This document shows positions 24,004 through 34,254 of a stretch of DNA of 64,000 bases, one piece after another. This stretch comes from Oceanobacillus polygoni (GTDB taxonomy: Bacteria > Bacillota > Bacilli > Bacillales > Amphibacillaceae). The stretch covers positions 1 to 64,000 of the forward strand of contig NZ_PIJY01000020.1 in NCBI RefSeq assembly GCF_008304605.1, written 5' to 3'. The position numbers and the translations under genes were made by a program. Every line of letters starts with the position of its first letter. The stretch's first letter is position 1. The notes beneath the pieces were generated by a model. It searched no databases, was not told the origin of the DNA, and saw only the letters and a list, made by a program, of their open reading frames with translations.

Positions 24004-24567
24004 ATGGAAAGAATTTCATGGGATCAATATTTTATGGCGCAGAGTCACCTACTTGCACTTCGCAGTACGTGTACAAGGTTAATGGTCGGTGCAACAATTG
24101 TTCGTGACAAGCGGATTATAGCAGGAGGGTATAATGGAAGTGTGTCTGGTAGTGTTCACTGTATTGATGATGGTTGCTATGTCATTGATGGCCATTGTGT
24201 ACGAACCGTTCACGCCGAAGCAAATGCGCTCCTGCAATGCGCAAAGTTTGGTGTTGCAACGGATAATGCAGACATTTATGTAACGCATTTCCCTTGTTTA
24301 CAATGTACGAAGCAGTTAATCCAAAGTGGTATTCGTACGGTTTATTATGCGGAAGATTACCATAATCATGAATACGCGATTCAATTATTTAAAGAAGCAG
24401 GTATCCGCACGGAAAAAGTAGAACTCGATTACCTTGCCGTAGATACAAACTATCAAGAAAAAGCAGAGCTTATGAAAAATGTGCTTGAAAAACTGGAAGC
24501 AGTTTCAGGAAATGACGAGGAAGCAGTTTTGCTTCGAGAACAAGCGGAAAAACTGTTTTTAAAATAA
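24004..24567 (+). CDS. comEB: ComEB, dCMP deaminase family protein
   Basis: This 187-residue zinc-dependent deaminase (dCMP to dUMP) has zinc and catalytic motifs HAEAN (about 71-75) and PCLQC (about 98-102). A CxxC-like upstream cysteine pair region (HCIDDGCYVIDGHC) is typical of the ComEB group. AAGGAG precedes the ATG. It lies between comEA and comEC in the standard order, although it is not needed for transformation in B. subtilis. Confidence 0.94.
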   Translation: MERISWDQYFMAQSHLLALRSTCTRLMVGATIVRDKRIIAGGYNGSVSGSVHCIDDGCYVIDGHCVRTVHAEANALLQCAKFGVATDNADIYVTHFPCLQCTKQLIQSGIRTVYYAEDYHNHEYAIQLFKEAGIRTEKVELDYLAVDTNYQEKAELMKNVLEKLEAVSGNDEEAVLLREQAEKLFLK

Positions 24568-24607
24568 CGATAATTTCCAAGAGTAGCGCATGCCGTATAG
24601 GGTTTAA

Positions 24608-24629
24608 CTCACCTATGATAATAGGTGAG
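24608..24629 (+). other. Hairpin between comEB and comEC
   Basis: CTCACCTAT (24608-24616) and ATAGGTGAG (24621-24629) form a 9-bp perfect stem with a 4-base loop. There is no T tract, so it is probably a processing or stability element and not a terminator. Confidence 0.45.
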
Positions 24630-24691
24630 GAGCTCTCTATCTTCATTCTTCTTAAAAGCAATTTAATAAACGAAAATAGGTGAATTTACAA

Positions 24692-27004
24692 TTGAAAGGA
24701 TATTGGCATTTTGCTGCACTTGCAGCAGGTGCAGCGATTGTTAGCGTTTATTACGCAAATGATTGGGTAATCATTGCTTTCTTACTTTGGACCTTATACT
24801 TGCATTTTTATGGGAGGTTAAGGAAAATCCCAATCATTATTTCATTGATTTTGTTCTTCTTCTTTTCGCTCCATATTCCTCCGCCTGATATTCAATCCTC
24901 TACGGAGTTACCACACGAGACTACATCTTATACAGGCGAAATCAGAGCCCCAGTCCAGTTAACAAATGACAAGTTGGAGTTTGTTCTAGAAGAACAATAT
25001 TCAAAGCAAAACATCCTCATTCTTTATTTCCCTGAAACGAATAAACGAGAAACGCAAACTGAATCCACCGTACGCAGCTTAAAATACGGTGCCAGTTGTA
25101 TGGTGAAAGGCGAAGTTGAACTTCCGAATGAAAGCAGAAACCCAGCTCAGTTTAACTATCGAGATTACTTGTTAAAAAATGGAATAGCTTATCAACTTAT
25201 ACTAAAGGATTTAGAAGACATCGAGTGTAACGGATCAAAGTCCCTGGAACGGTTCTATACGTTACGCGAGCATCTCCTGAATCATGTAGAAAGTCGGTTT
25301 AGTGCATACACTGCTTCGTGGTTAACTGCAATTGTGTTTGGTGATGACTCGACGATGGACTCGGAAGTGGAAGATATATTTCAGCGCTGGAGCCTGTCAC
25401 ATATTATTGCTATTTCTGGCTCTAATATTGGTTTAATTGTTGCATTGTTCTACTTTTTACTGGTCAAACTAAATTTACTTACACAAGAGAAAGCACAGTG
25501 GCTCATGATTTTCTTTTTACCTGTTTATGCGTTGTTAGCAGGTGGTGACCCTTCTGTCTGGAGGGCAGCAATTATGGTGGTGCTATTTATTCTATTGAAT
25601 AAATTTAAACTACGATTCAGTTATACAGATATATTGAGCATCGTATTTATTTTACTCATTATAGTTGATAAATATATTATCTACCATGTAGGATTTCAAT
25701 TGTCCTTTCTCGTTACATTTGCCATACTCTTATCGAAACAATGGGTCAGTGAATCGAAATCCGTCTTTTGGCAAGTATTACAAATCAGCTTCGTCTCCCA
25801 AATGGTAATCATTCCTATTCAATTTGCATACTTTTCTATTTTCCAACCTTTATCCATTATTCTTAATTTAATTGTTATACCTTATTTTACTGTATTCGTT
25901 ATTCCGTTAATGTATATCCTCGTGCCGATAAGTTTTTTACCGGATTTTTTAGTGAATATACTGGATACATGTTTTATGCATATTCATCAATTTGTTATAG
26001 CTTTTATAACATTTACTGATTCGGTTCTGTACTATCCATTTTTAACCTCAGAGTTTCCATTTATTGCGATCATTATTTATTTTGGTTTGTTTTTTTGGTT
26101 TATGCATGATTTGGAACGAGCGATATTAGTTCGAGCATTTTGTAATGGCTTGTTATTGGCATTGTTAGTAATGGGGATTGCTGCTAGACCATATTTCTCT
26201 CCTGTTGGTACAGTAACGATGTTTGACATCGGACAAGGGGATGCGTTTTTGATTGAACTGCCATATCGGAAAGGCGTAGTTATGATTGATGCTGGCTCCC
26301 GATTTTCGTTTGAAGATATGGAGCCGACAGCCAGTGTTTATCAACAAATATTAAGACCTTATTTTTATTCACGAGGTATTAGACAACTTGATACACTCCT
26401 GCTTACCCATGAGGATATCGACCACGTTGGAAGTACTGAATTTTTATTGAAGGAAATGGAAGTTGAACAATTGATTGTCAGTAGCTATTTTGATTTATCC
26501 GTGATGCAAGAGTGGTCGCAAATAAGAAAACAGCCAGAGGTTGTTCAAGTTAAGCGGGGAGATTTAATTGAGGTTGCCGATCAACAATTTTATGTACTTG
26601 GACCAGAGATTGATCATGCATCATCAAATGAAAATTCCATTGTTATGTTTACCGAATTTGGAGGAGTAAACTGGTTATTTACTGGTGATATAAGTAAAGC
26701 GGAAGAATGGGAATTGGTACAAATCTATCCCGAATTGTCGGTGGACGTATTAAAAGTCGCACATCATGGGAGCAGCACATCTACAGATCAGAACTTTCTA
26801 GAAGTGATCGATCCCAAGTTTGCTCTCATCCCTGTTGGAGTAAATAATTCCTATGGGCATCCTACGGCAAAAGTTTTAGAAACGCTGGAAAAATGGGGTG
26901 TGGTGATTTTACGAACTGATCAACATGGCGCTGTGCAATTTAAGTACAAAAGTGATGGAGGAACGTTTTTCACGTTTTTACATAAACTACGTGGAGAAGA
27001 GTAA
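24692..27004 (+). CDS. comEC: ComEC, DNA-uptake channel
   Basis: This 770-residue membrane protein forms the channel for single-stranded DNA during transformation. It has N-terminal helices, an OB-like extracellular region with two visible Cys, the Competence domain (WLTAIVFGDDSTM, HIIAISGSNIGLIVALFYFL) with many helices, and a C-terminal metallo-beta-lactamase-like domain (MFDIGQGDAFLIELP, LLTHEDIDHVG, KVAHHGSSTST). The start is TTG 24692, about nine bases after AATAGGTGA; the in-frame GTG 24680 lies within that site. Confidence 0.94.
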   Translation: MKGYWHFAALAAGAAIVSVYYANDWVIIAFLLWTLYLHFYGRLRKIPIIISLILFFFFSLHIPPPDIQSSTELPHETTSYTGEIRAPVQLTNDKLEFVLEEQYSKQNILILYFPETNKRETQTESTVRSLKYGASCMVKGEVELPNESRNPAQFNYRDYLLKNGIAYQLILKDLEDIECNGSKSLERFYTLREHLLNHVESRFSAYTASWLTAIVFGDDSTMDSEVEDIFQRWSLSHIIAISGSNIGLIVALFYFLLVKLNLLTQEKAQWLMIFFLPVYALLAGGDPSVWRAAIMVVLFILLNKFKLRFSYTDILSIVFILLIIVDKYIIYHVGFQLSFLVTFAILLSKQWVSESKSVFWQVLQISFVSQMVIIPIQFAYFSIFQPLSIILNLIVIPYFTVFVIPLMYILVPISFLPDFLVNILDTCFMHIHQFVIAFITFTDSVLYYPFLTSEFPFIAIIIYFGLFFWFMHDLERAILVRAFCNGLLLALLVMGIAARPYFSPVGTVTMFDIGQGDAFLIELPYRKGVVMIDAGSRFSFEDMEPTASVYQQILRPYFYSRGIRQLDTLLLTHEDIDHVGSTEFLLKEMEVEQLIVSSYFDLSVMQEWSQIRKQPEVVQVKRGDLIEVADQQFYVLGPEIDHASSNENSIVMFTEFGGVNWLFTGDISKAEEWELVQIYPELSVDVLKVAHHGSSTSTDQNFLEVIDPKFALIPVGVNNSYGHPTAKVLETLEKWGVVILRTDQHGAVQFKYKSDGGTFFTFLHKLRGEE

Positions 27005-27055
27005 AACACACCGTTCAAACTTCTAATCGTATTCGTATTGAATAATTAAATGAAC

Positions 27056-27083
27056 AAAGAGACTGTAGGGGTACAGTCTCTTT
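27056..27083. terminator. Terminator between comEC and yqzM
   Basis: A 12-bp perfect stem (27056-27067 with 27072-27083) with a GGGG loop separates two convergent genes. It has only a short T run, but the position is right for both. Confidence 0.8.
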
Positions 27084-27129
27084 CAACAAAATTTAGGTAA
27101 AAGGTAACGATTACATGTGTAACCTGCTC

Positions 27130-27261
27130 TTATCCGAAGACGCTAATTGCAGCTCCGACCGCAAAGATTACGAAAAAGAAAACGAATGAAAAAACAAATC
27201 CTAAAGCGGAGTCAACTACATCATTTCCTTTATACTGTACATCCTTTTCAAATTCATTCAC
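27130..27261 (-). CDS. yqzM: YqzM-like small membrane protein
   Basis: This 43-residue protein begins MNEFEKDVQYKGNDVVDSAL and continues as a single hydrophobic helix ending in AAISVFG. It matches YqzM, a small conserved protein of unknown function found on the opposite strand between comEC and holA in Bacillus. The GTG start follows GGAGGGG. The cytoplasmic N-terminus and membrane C-terminus are inferred from composition. Confidence 0.85.
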   Translation of the reverse strand: MNEFEKDVQYKGNDVVDSALGFVFSFVFFFVIFAVGAAISVFG

Positions 27262-27714
27262 AATATACCCCTCCTATGTCATCAACATTAGTATAAATTA
27301 AATGATTAAAAAAATCTACTTAATGATAAAAACGCGTTTTAAATTTATCGCGCATCTAAGTGTGAAAAGTTTAAAACGAGGGTAAACGTTGCGTAAATTC
27401 CTGATTCTGTTCAATGGCCTTTAGGTCATACCCTTGTGGTACTAACATTCAGAAAGACCACTGAATGAAGCTTCACTTTATTCTTCTCCATATTTAGCAA
27501 GACTTAACATCTATACTTTTGCTGTGTCAGTATAAGCTAATGACGAGTAAAATTTCGTCTGTTGTCTAGTTTCTAGAGCTGTACAACAGGCGTTTATATA
27601 GATGAATTTAGGGATGCTTTCGGAATGAAGGCATCCCTAATCAAACAAAAGTTCTTGCCATTCCATCTGTTCCGATTTACCATTATAGTTATACCAAGTT
27701 GGAGTGGATTATAG
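27262..27714. other. Gene-free interval before holA
   Basis: No convincing coding frame is seen in these 453 bases. They hold a 12-base palindrome AAAACGCGTTTT at 27329-27340 and a 10-bp hairpin (TTAGGGATGC at 27608-27617 with GCATCCCTAA at 27631-27640) without a T tract. The holA promoter is probably in the last 100 bases but I cannot identify it. Confidence 0.5.
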
Positions 27715-28737
27715 ATGTCTTATATAGAAGTAGTCAAACAATTGAAGAAAAACCAAATTTCTCCCGTCTATCTCGCGCATGGAGTTGAGTCTTTTTTCTT
27801 ACAAAATTTAAAACAGGAATTAATTAAGCGTGTTTTGAACGGGGAAGAAGAGAATCTTTCCTTATATGATCTCGAAGAAACACCGATTCAAGAAGTTGTG
27901 GCTGATGCAGAGACATATCCTTTTTTTGGAGAAAGAAAGCTAATCATTGCCACCAATCCTGATTTTTTAAAGGCCAAGCCCGGAAAGTTACCATTCGAAC
28001 ATAAAATGGAGTCTTTAGAGCGCTATTTAAGTGAACCTGCTACATACTCTGTTCTCGTGCTAATAGCACCATATGAGAAAATAGATGAGCGGAAAAAAAT
28101 AAGCAAACAATTGAAAAAACACGCTACGATTGCAATTTGTAACGAAGTAAAAGAGCAAGAATTAACACAGTGGATAAACACGTTAGCAAATCAGCTGCAA
28201 ATTTCAATCGATCAAGATGCTTACGAAATTTTTGAAACGGAATTGTCTACAAATCTTCATTTGTTGGAAAATGAACTATCAAAGTTAGCTCTATATGTTG
28301 GAGAGAACGGGGTAATTACAAAGGAAATTGCTGAGAACCTAGTCTCACATACCTCAAGTAGCTCATCCTTACGACTGGTAGATGCTGTTATGGAGCGGAA
28401 TTTACATAAGGCAATTGCTATCTTTAAGGATTTAGAAAAAATGAAAGAAGAACCAATTGCATTGATTGGTCTGCTTGCATTTCAATTCCGAACTATCTTG
28501 CGCGTAAAGCTGCTAAAGCAGAAAGGTTATGGACAATCCCAAATACAAAAAAGCATTGGTGCCCATCCATATGTTGTAAAAATTGCTTTAAGTAGAGAGA
28601 GACAATTTTCAACTAAAAAACTTCAGGATGTTATGCGTAAATTGGCAGATACAGATGCAGTTATGAAGCAAGGTAAAATGGAAAAGGATCTCGCTTTTGA
28701 ACTTTTGCTTTATGACTTGATTCAAACGGCTTCGTGA
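27715..28737 (+). CDS. holA: DNA polymerase III subunit delta
   Basis: This 340-residue clamp-loader subunit (YqeN in B. subtilis) opens the beta clamp. The DNA_pol3_delta pattern includes SPVYLAHGVESFFLQ at the N-terminus, YPFFGERKLIIATNP near 62 and the late EEPIALIGLLAFQFRTILRVK near 240. It is a single gene between yqzM and rpsT. ATG 27715 is preceded by GGAGTGG. Confidence 0.94.
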   Translation: MSYIEVVKQLKKNQISPVYLAHGVESFFLQNLKQELIKRVLNGEEENLSLYDLEETPIQEVVADAETYPFFGERKLIIATNPDFLKAKPGKLPFEHKMESLERYLSEPATYSVLVLIAPYEKIDERKKISKQLKKHATIAICNEVKEQELTQWINTLANQLQISIDQDAYEIFETELSTNLHLLENELSKLALYVGENGVITKEIAENLVSHTSSSSSLRLVDAVMERNLHKAIAIFKDLEKMKEEPIALIGLLAFQFRTILRVKLLKQKGYGQSQIQKSIGAHPYVVKIALSRERQFSTKKLQDVMRKLADTDAVMKQGKMEKDLAFELLLYDLIQTAS

Positions 28738-28872
28738 GTGAAAAAGGGAAAGTGCTTGATTAGTAATGCAGGGAGCTGTGAGGAAACTTGTACGGTTTCA
28801 GCGCTTCCTGTAGGGTTAGTCTAGTAAATATGTTATCGCCTGACGATTAAATATAATAACTTTAGTAAACTA

Positions 28873-28901
28873 AAAAAACGATCCTTCGAGGATCGTTTTT
28901 T
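28873..28901. terminator. Bidirectional terminator of holA and rpsT
   Basis: A 13-bp perfect stem (28873-28885 with 28889-28901) has A runs on the left arm and T runs on the right, so it terminates both convergent genes. Confidence 0.9.
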
Positions 28902-28906
28902 ACGTT

Positions 28907-29167
28907 TTATAGGCTGTTTACTTTTTTAGTAAGACGGGATTTCTGACGATCTCCAGCATTTTTGTGGACAAGTCCCTTTTGAACAGCTTTATCAATACGT
29001 TTTACAGTATTTTGTAATGCAGCTTTAGCGTTTTCTACGTCATTCGCTTCAACTAAGCTTTCTACACGACGGATTTCAGAACGCATTTCTGCTTTTTGTG
29101 GTCCGTTATTCGCACGTTTTTTATTGTTAACCGTTACACGTTTGATTGCAGATTTAATATTAGCCAT
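28907..29167 (-). CDS. rpsT: 30S ribosomal protein S20
   Basis: This 86-residue lysine-rich protein contacts the 5' domain of 16S rRNA. The N-terminal [21 protein letters not shown] and the C-terminal [23 protein letters not shown] are diagnostic. GGAGGTG precedes the ATG. It is read opposite to its neighbours and has its own promoter and terminator. Confidence 0.97.
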   Translation of the reverse strand: MANIKSAIKRVTVNNKKRANNGPQKAEMRSEIRRVESLVEANDVENAKAALQNTVKRIDKAVQKGLVHKNAGDRQKSRLTKKVNSL

Positions 29168-29278
29168 TTATTTCACCTCCTAAAAATGAACGAAATTCGA
29201 AACGTTTCGTGATAATGTTCAATAATCCTATCAAAGTCAATCATTAGATTCGTTTAACTTTCAATGTGGACAAAGAGT

Positions 29279-29307
29279 ATTTTACCAAAGGAACAGGATG
29301 TTTTCAA
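29279..29307 (-). promoter_or_regulatory. Sigma-A promoter of rpsT
   Basis: On the minus strand TTGAAA (29302-29307) and TAAAAT (29279-29284) are 17 bases apart, about 110 bases before the rpsT start. Confidence 0.75.
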
Positions 29308-29334
29308 TAAAATTGTTAGAACATGGAACAATTC

Positions 29335-29363
29335 GTATGTTTTTTTGCCAATGGTTCATTCTA
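29335..29363 (+). promoter_or_regulatory. Sigma-G (or sigma-F) promoter of gpr
   Basis: GTATG (29335-29339), a 17-base spacer and CATTCTA (29357-29363) fit the forespore consensus GHATR-N17/18-CATWHTA at every fixed position. The gpr ATG is 46 bases downstream. Confidence 0.75.
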
Positions 29364-29408
29364 TTACTGATAAGTATTGTAAGTATTGAATGAAGGGAAG
29401 ACAAGCTA

Positions 29409-30503
29409 ATGACTGATGAAAACAAGGTGTTTCAGGTGCGTACAGATTTAGCCGTTGAAGCTAGGGATATGTATACAGAGACAGTGGAAAAAGAAAGCGA
29501 GTTAAAAGGAGTTACGTTTAAAGAGAGGCACGAGGCTGATATCAAAATTTCTTATGTTGATATTGATGAAGAAGGGGCAAAATTACTTGGGAAAAAACCG
29601 GGTAATTATGTAACGATTTATGCTGATGGTGTGAAAAAACAGGACACAGCCAGGCAAGAAGCAGCTGCTAAAGTGCTTGCGAAGGAGATAGAACAGCTAT
29701 TAGTTCGCAATAATATACCGATAGATGCGAATGGTTTAATTGTTGGCCTCGGAAATTGGAATGTTACACCAGATGCATTAGGACCAATGGCTGTTGAAAA
29801 AGTACTCGTTACGAGTCATTTATTTAAACTGCAACAAGAGACAGTAGCTGAAGGGTATCGTGAAGTTGCAGCGGTAACACCTGGAGTAATGGGGGTTACA
29901 GGTATTGAAACAAGCGATATTATTTTTGGGATTGCAGAAAAGTACAAGCCTGATTTTGTAATAGCAATTGATGCGCTTGCTTCTAGGTCGATTGAACGTG
30001 TGAATGAAACCATTCAACTTTCAGATACTGGTATTCATCCCGGGTCTGGCGTTGGTAATAAACGTAAGGAGATAAGCAGGGAAACATTAGGTGTACCTGT
30101 TTTAGCAATTGGCGTTCCTACGGTTGTTGATGCAGTAACCATTACGAGCGATACAATTGACTTTCTATTAAAGCACTTTGGACGTGAATGGAATGAGAAA
30201 GATAAACCGTCTAAATCTTTAGCGCCGGCAGGAATGGTATTTGGCGGAAAAAAGTTAACGGAAGCTGATATGCCGAATGAAGAACAGCGTCAAACCGTTT
30301 TGGGTATGGTTGGTGGACTTTCCGAAGATGAGAAAAGAAAGCTTATTTCTGAGGTATTAACTCCAATTGGTCATAATTTAATGGTTACGCCAAAGGAAGT
30401 CGATGGGTTTATGATTGATATGGCGAATGTCATTGCTAATGGTTTAAATGCCGCTTTACATGAAAATGTCAATGTCGACAATTTTGCTTCATACACTCGA
30501 TGA
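29409..30503 (+). CDS. gpr: Germination protease GPR
   Basis: This 364-residue atypical aspartic protease is made in the forespore as a zymogen; it degrades small acid-soluble spore proteins at germination. The N-terminal propeptide is about 15 residues, followed by the core segments [61 protein letters not shown] and LLKHFGREW. Its placement between rpsT and spoIIP is the standard one. Confidence 0.97.
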   Translation: MTDENKVFQVRTDLAVEARDMYTETVEKESELKGVTFKERHEADIKISYVDIDEEGAKLLGKKPGNYVTIYADGVKKQDTARQEAAAKVLAKEIEQLLVRNNIPIDANGLIVGLGNWNVTPDALGPMAVEKVLVTSHLFKLQQETVAEGYREVAAVTPGVMGVTGIETSDIIFGIAEKYKPDFVIAIDALASRSIERVNETIQLSDTGIHPGSGVGNKRKEISRETLGVPVLAIGVPTVVDAVTITSDTIDFLLKHFGREWNEKDKPSKSLAPAGMVFGGKKLTEADMPNEEQRQTVLGMVGGLSEDEKRKLISEVLTPIGHNLMVTPKEVDGFMIDMANVIANGLNAALHENVNVDNFASYTR

Positions 30504-30510
30504 ATTAAAG

Positions 30511-30549
30511 TAGGGTTGATTTACTCTATTAAATCGTCTCTATTTTTTT
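30511..30549 (+). terminator. Terminator after gpr
   Basis: An imperfect 12-bp stem (30511-30522 with 30531-30542, containing G-U pairs and one mismatch) is followed by seven T. It suggests that spoIIP has a separate promoter. Confidence 0.65.
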
Positions 30550-30632
30550 AAATACATGGTTCTAGCTTCTTTGTTCAACTCATAGATTTAAAACAAGAGT
30601 TAACTGTTAGGAAGGTGGGATCATGTATTTTT

Positions 30633-31811
30633 ATGAAAAACAAACACCTAAAAAGAAATGTGAATAGTATATATAGAAAAAGTGGCCTATATCTTATAAG
30701 TATCGTTGTTCTGTTTGTCAGCATAGGAATATTGACAACCGTACAGCCGGCATATCGCTTCTCATCCAGTCTATTAACAGAATGGACAAGAGATATTGAT
30801 GGCTTTGTATTTTATAACTTGTTAAGTATGGAAAATAGGGCATTTAAACAAGCTTTTCCAGAAGATCGTCAACTACCTAAACTTTCAGGTGTGTTCTTCC
30901 AAGTTGCAACAAATTTAAAGCCTGATGACCCAAGAAGCCTATTAGGAAATGAAATTCCTGGATTTTCTATCTATGATCAACAGATATTAATAGCTGGCGA
31001 AGGGACAAACTATACAAACCTGCCTTTTGAATCGTCTCCGCCTCTTGAAGAAGTTTTAAGGGATCGGGAGGCTTTGATCGATGAACCGAAAGAAGAGGAA
31101 GATCAAATAGATGATGAGACTCAGGAAGGTACAGAAGGTGAAAACCCAACGACAGATGGTAGAAAAGTGGTTTATATATATAATACACATACTCGTGAAT
31201 CATTTTTACCGCATCTACCTGACGTCACAGATCCAGATCTTGCTTTCCATGGTGAAGTGAATATTACGAAGGTAAGTGACCATCTAGCTAAAGCACTTGA
31301 GGAAAAAGGGATTGGAGCCCAAGTAGAAGATACGGATATTGATCAGGTTCTTAATGATAGGGGGATGAAGCGTCCACAAGCATATGATGCCTCTCGAGAA
31401 TTCGTAGAAGAAGCTATAGCAATGAATGGCGAAATACAATATATATTTGATTTGCATCGGGATTCAGCACGCAAAGACATTACGACAAAAGAAATAAATG
31501 GTGAGTCATATGCCAGGATTATGTTTGTTGTCGGTATGGAGCATCCTAATCATGAGAAAAACATTGAAGTAGCTTCCGAGTTACATCAGCTAATTGAAAA
31601 AAAGTATCCAGGCTTAAGTAGAGGGCTGATTAAGAGTGAGGGCCCACGTGTAAACGGTGTTTATAATCAAGACCTATCGGAAAATGCAATTTTAATTGAA
31701 TTTGGCGGTGTCGACAACGATTTAGATGAATTATATCGAGCAGCAGATGCTGTAGCAGAAATATTTAGTGACTATTATTGGGACGCAGAAGCGGTTCAAG
31801 GAAATCCTTAG
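30633..31811 (+). CDS. spoIIP: Stage II sporulation protein P
   Basis: This 392-residue cell-wall amidase/endopeptidase works with SpoIID and SpoIIM to drive forespore engulfment. An N-terminal membrane helix (about 15-37) is followed by an extracellular stalk with an acidic linker (about 150-175) and the catalytic domain with VYIYNTHTRESFLP, IFDLHRDSARKD and AILIEFGGVDN. The start is uncertain: ATG 30633 gives the expected basic N-terminus, while GTG 30615 lies within the GGAAGGTGGG ribosome site. A sigma-E -10-like CATAGATT at 30581 has no good -35. Confidence 0.93.
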   Translation: MKNKHLKRNVNSIYRKSGLYLISIVVLFVSIGILTTVQPAYRFSSSLLTEWTRDIDGFVFYNLLSMENRAFKQAFPEDRQLPKLSGVFFQVATNLKPDDPRSLLGNEIPGFSIYDQQILIAGEGTNYTNLPFESSPPLEEVLRDREALIDEPKEEEDQIDDETQEGTEGENPTTDGRKVVYIYNTHTRESFLPHLPDVTDPDLAFHGEVNITKVSDHLAKALEEKGIGAQVEDTDIDQVLNDRGMKRPQAYDASREFVEEAIAMNGEIQYIFDLHRDSARKDITTKEINGESYARIMFVVGMEHPNHEKNIEVASELHQLIEKKYPGLSRGLIKSEGPRVNGVYNQDLSENAILIEFGGVDNDLDELYRAADAVAEIFSDYYWDAEAVQGNP

Positions 31812-31823
31812 GAGGTATGACCA

Positions 31824-32129
31824 ATGCGGTTTATCGTAATTCTACTTTTGCTCGCTGTTTTTTTTCTATCAGGGATTGTATATGGGATGAACCAGGAAGA
31901 ACCCCAAGCAATAGACAATGACACGGCTGTTGTTGATGTAATAGAAGATACTGAGGAGCAAGAGTCCTCTGTTGAAACGGTTACCATACCAGTAAGCCAG
32001 CCAATGGCTGATGCTGACGCTCCTGCGCAATATACGCAAAAAACCGCCTCTATATTAGGGGCGGGGGTTAAAGGTTTTTTTGAACTTCTAATGCAAGTGT
32101 TGTATCAAACTGCGCAATTATTTTTCTAG
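31824..32129 (+). CDS. yqxA: YqxA-like protein (DUF3679)
   Basis: This 101-residue protein has an N-terminal hydrophobic segment (FIVILLLLAVFFLSGIVYGM), an acidic middle region and a C-terminal hydrophobic helix. By position directly after spoIIP and by general form it corresponds to YqxA, of unknown function. AGGAGG lies seven bases before the ATG. It is probably cotranscribed with spoIIP during sporulation. Confidence 0.78.
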   Translation: MRFIVILLLLAVFFLSGIVYGMNQEEPQAIDNDTAVVDVIEDTEEQESSVETVTIPVSQPMADADAPAQYTQKTASILGAGVKGFFELLMQVLYQTAQLFF

Positions 32130-32252
32130 AACACTAAAATTTTTATAGTTGCTACGGGTTGTTTATCTCATCGCGATTGTAAACCGTTCAAGTAGAAATG
32201 TGGCCCACTTCTCATTTTGGATGTCGCAAACCGGGCGCTTTCGCTTTTGTTC

Positions 32253-32281
32253 TTGAATATAACAGCTTCAATTGCTATAAT
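32253..32281 (+). promoter_or_regulatory. Sigma-A promoter of lepA-hemW
   Basis: TTGAAT (32253-32258) and TATAAT (32276-32281) are separated by 17 bases, about 80 bases before lepA. Confidence 0.78.
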
Positions 32282-32360
32282 CAACCTAGTAATTATTGGC
32301 TTATATTTTAAACTTTCACACGTAGAGTGGATGAAGGTCTTGTAGGAGTGAGCAACACGA

Positions 32361-34169
32361 ATGGTGAAAAAACAACGGAAAGTACGTAATTTTTCGATTA
32401 TAGCACATATTGATCACGGAAAATCAACCTTAGCTGATCGGATTTTAGAAAATACACAAACGGTTACAAAACGAGAAATGAAGGAACAGCTTCTTGATGG
32501 AATGGATTTAGAACGCGAACGTGGGATTACCATTAAGCTTAATGCTGTTCAATTGTCATATACAAGTAAAAGCGGAGAAGAATTTATATTTCATTTAATT
32601 GATACGCCTGGGCATGTCGATTTTACATATGAAGTTTCTAGAAGTCTCGCTGCTTGTGAGGGAGCTATCCTTGTTGTTGATGCGGCACAAGGTATTGAAG
32701 CACAAACCTTAGCGAATGTTTATTTGGCAATGGAAAATGAATTAGAAATAATTCCTGTTATTAATAAAATTGATCTGCCAAGTGCGGATCCGGAACGGGT
32801 TAAAAAAGAGCTAGAGGATGTTCTTGGGATCGATGGCGAGGATGCAATCCTTGCCTCTGCGAAAGCGAATATAGGGATAGAAGAAATATTAGAACGGATT
32901 ACAGAGGTTGTACCAGAACCTGCCGGTGAACCTGATGCTCCATTAAAAGCATTGATTTTTGATTCATTATATGACTCTTATCGTGGAGCTATTTCCTATG
33001 TTTGTATCAAGGAAGGCTCAATCAAGGTTGGCGATAAAATCCAAATGATGTCATCTGGGAAACAATTTGAAGTTAATGAAGTTGGAGTGTTTACACCGAA
33101 AGCACTCGCTAAGAATGAATTAAATGTCGGGGATGTAGGCTATATAACAGCTTCGATTAAAAATGTTGGAGACACGCAAGTAGGGGACACAATAACACTT
33201 GCAAATAGACCAGCTGCCGAAGCATTGCCTGGCTATCGAAAATTAAATCCAATGGTATTTTGTGGACTCTATCCAGTTGATTCCAATGACTATAACGATT
33301 TACGAGAAGCATTAGAAAGATTGGAATTAAATGATTCTTCTTTGCAGTATGAGCCGGAAACTTCACAAGCCCTTGGATTTGGCTTCCGATGTGGCTTCCT
33401 TGGTCTATTGCACATGGAGATTATTCAAGAGCGTATTGAGAGAGAATTTAATATTAGTCTCATCACAACTGCTCCAAGTGTTATTTTTGAAGTGGAAAAA
33501 ACAAATGGTGAGGTCATGACGGTAGATAATCCATCAAAAATGCCCGATCCACAAGTAATTGAAGAAATCCGTGAGCCGTATGTAGAAGCAACAATCATGG
33601 TGCCAAATGATTATGTTGGTGCAGTAATGGAGATAGCCCAGAAAAAACGTGGTCAATTTGTTGATATGCAATATTTAGATGATATTCGGGTGAACGTAAT
33701 TTACCATATTCCACTTTCGGAAATCGTTTATGATTTCTTCGATCAGTTGAAATCACATACAAAGGGATATGCTTCTTTTGACTATGAACTAATTGGGTAT
33801 CAGCCTTCTAAGCTTGTAAAAATGGATATCCTACTGAATAGTGACACGATTGACGCATTGTCTTTCATTGTTCATCGTGACTTTTCATTTGAACGCGGAA
33901 AACAGATTGTGGATAAAATGAAAGAGTTAATACCGAGACAGCAGTTTGAGGTTCCTGTTCAAGCAGCAATTGGAAATAAAATTGTTGCACGATCTACGAT
34001 TAAAGCGGTACGTAAGGATGTAACAGCCAAGTTATATGGTGGGGATATTTCAAGAAAGCGTAAATTACTTGAGAAACAAAAAGAAGGTAAGAAACGAATG
34101 AAGATGGTTGGATCTGTGGAAGTTCCACAAGAAGCATTTATGGCTGTATTACAAATGAACGACGATTAA
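32361..34169 (+). CDS. lepA: Elongation factor 4 (LepA)
   Basis: This 602-residue translational GTPase acts on ribosomes and in 30S maturation. G1 AHIDHGKST (about 14-22), G3 DTPGH (about 81-85) and G4 NKID (about 135-138) are present, followed by domains II, III and V and the LepA-specific C-terminal domain ([30 protein letters not shown]). The length is normal. It begins a two-gene unit with hemW. Confidence 0.98.
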   Translation: MVKKQRKVRNFSIIAHIDHGKSTLADRILENTQTVTKREMKEQLLDGMDLERERGITIKLNAVQLSYTSKSGEEFIFHLIDTPGHVDFTYEVSRSLAACEGAILVVDAAQGIEAQTLANVYLAMENELEIIPVINKIDLPSADPERVKKELEDVLGIDGEDAILASAKANIGIEEILERITEVVPEPAGEPDAPLKALIFDSLYDSYRGAISYVCIKEGSIKVGDKIQMMSSGKQFEVNEVGVFTPKALAKNELNVGDVGYITASIKNVGDTQVGDTITLANRPAAEALPGYRKLNPMVFCGLYPVDSNDYNDLREALERLELNDSSLQYEPETSQALGFGFRCGFLGLLHMEIIQERIEREFNISLITTAPSVIFEVEKTNGEVMTVDNPSKMPDPQVIEEIREPYVEATIMVPNDYVGAVMEIAQKKRGQFVDMQYLDDIRVNVIYHIPLSEIVYDFFDQLKSHTKGYASFDYELIGYQPSKLVKMDILLNSDTIDALSFIVHRDFSFERGKQIVDKMKELIPRQQFEVPVQAAIGNKIVARSTIKAVRKDVTAKLYGGDISRKRKLLEKQKEGKKRMKMVGSVEVPQEAFMAVLQMNDD

Positions 34170-34254
34170 TTGATAAAAGGGAGAACTTGAACACGTGATG
34201 TGGGATAGTTTTTCCTTTTCGCACTTATTCGTACTACAGGAGGTGAACAATTTT

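Noticed and set aside
30559-30588. Sigma-E promoter for spoIIP (CATAGATT at 30581)
   Set aside because: The -10 has one mismatch, but no -35 resembling the sigma-E consensus stands 13-15 bases upstream. The evidence is too weak to list.
30623-30667. 14-codon frame with ideal ribosome-site spacing at the spoIIP start
   Set aside because: It looked like a leader peptide, but there is no sign of conservation and the same purine-rich stretch can serve spoIIP.
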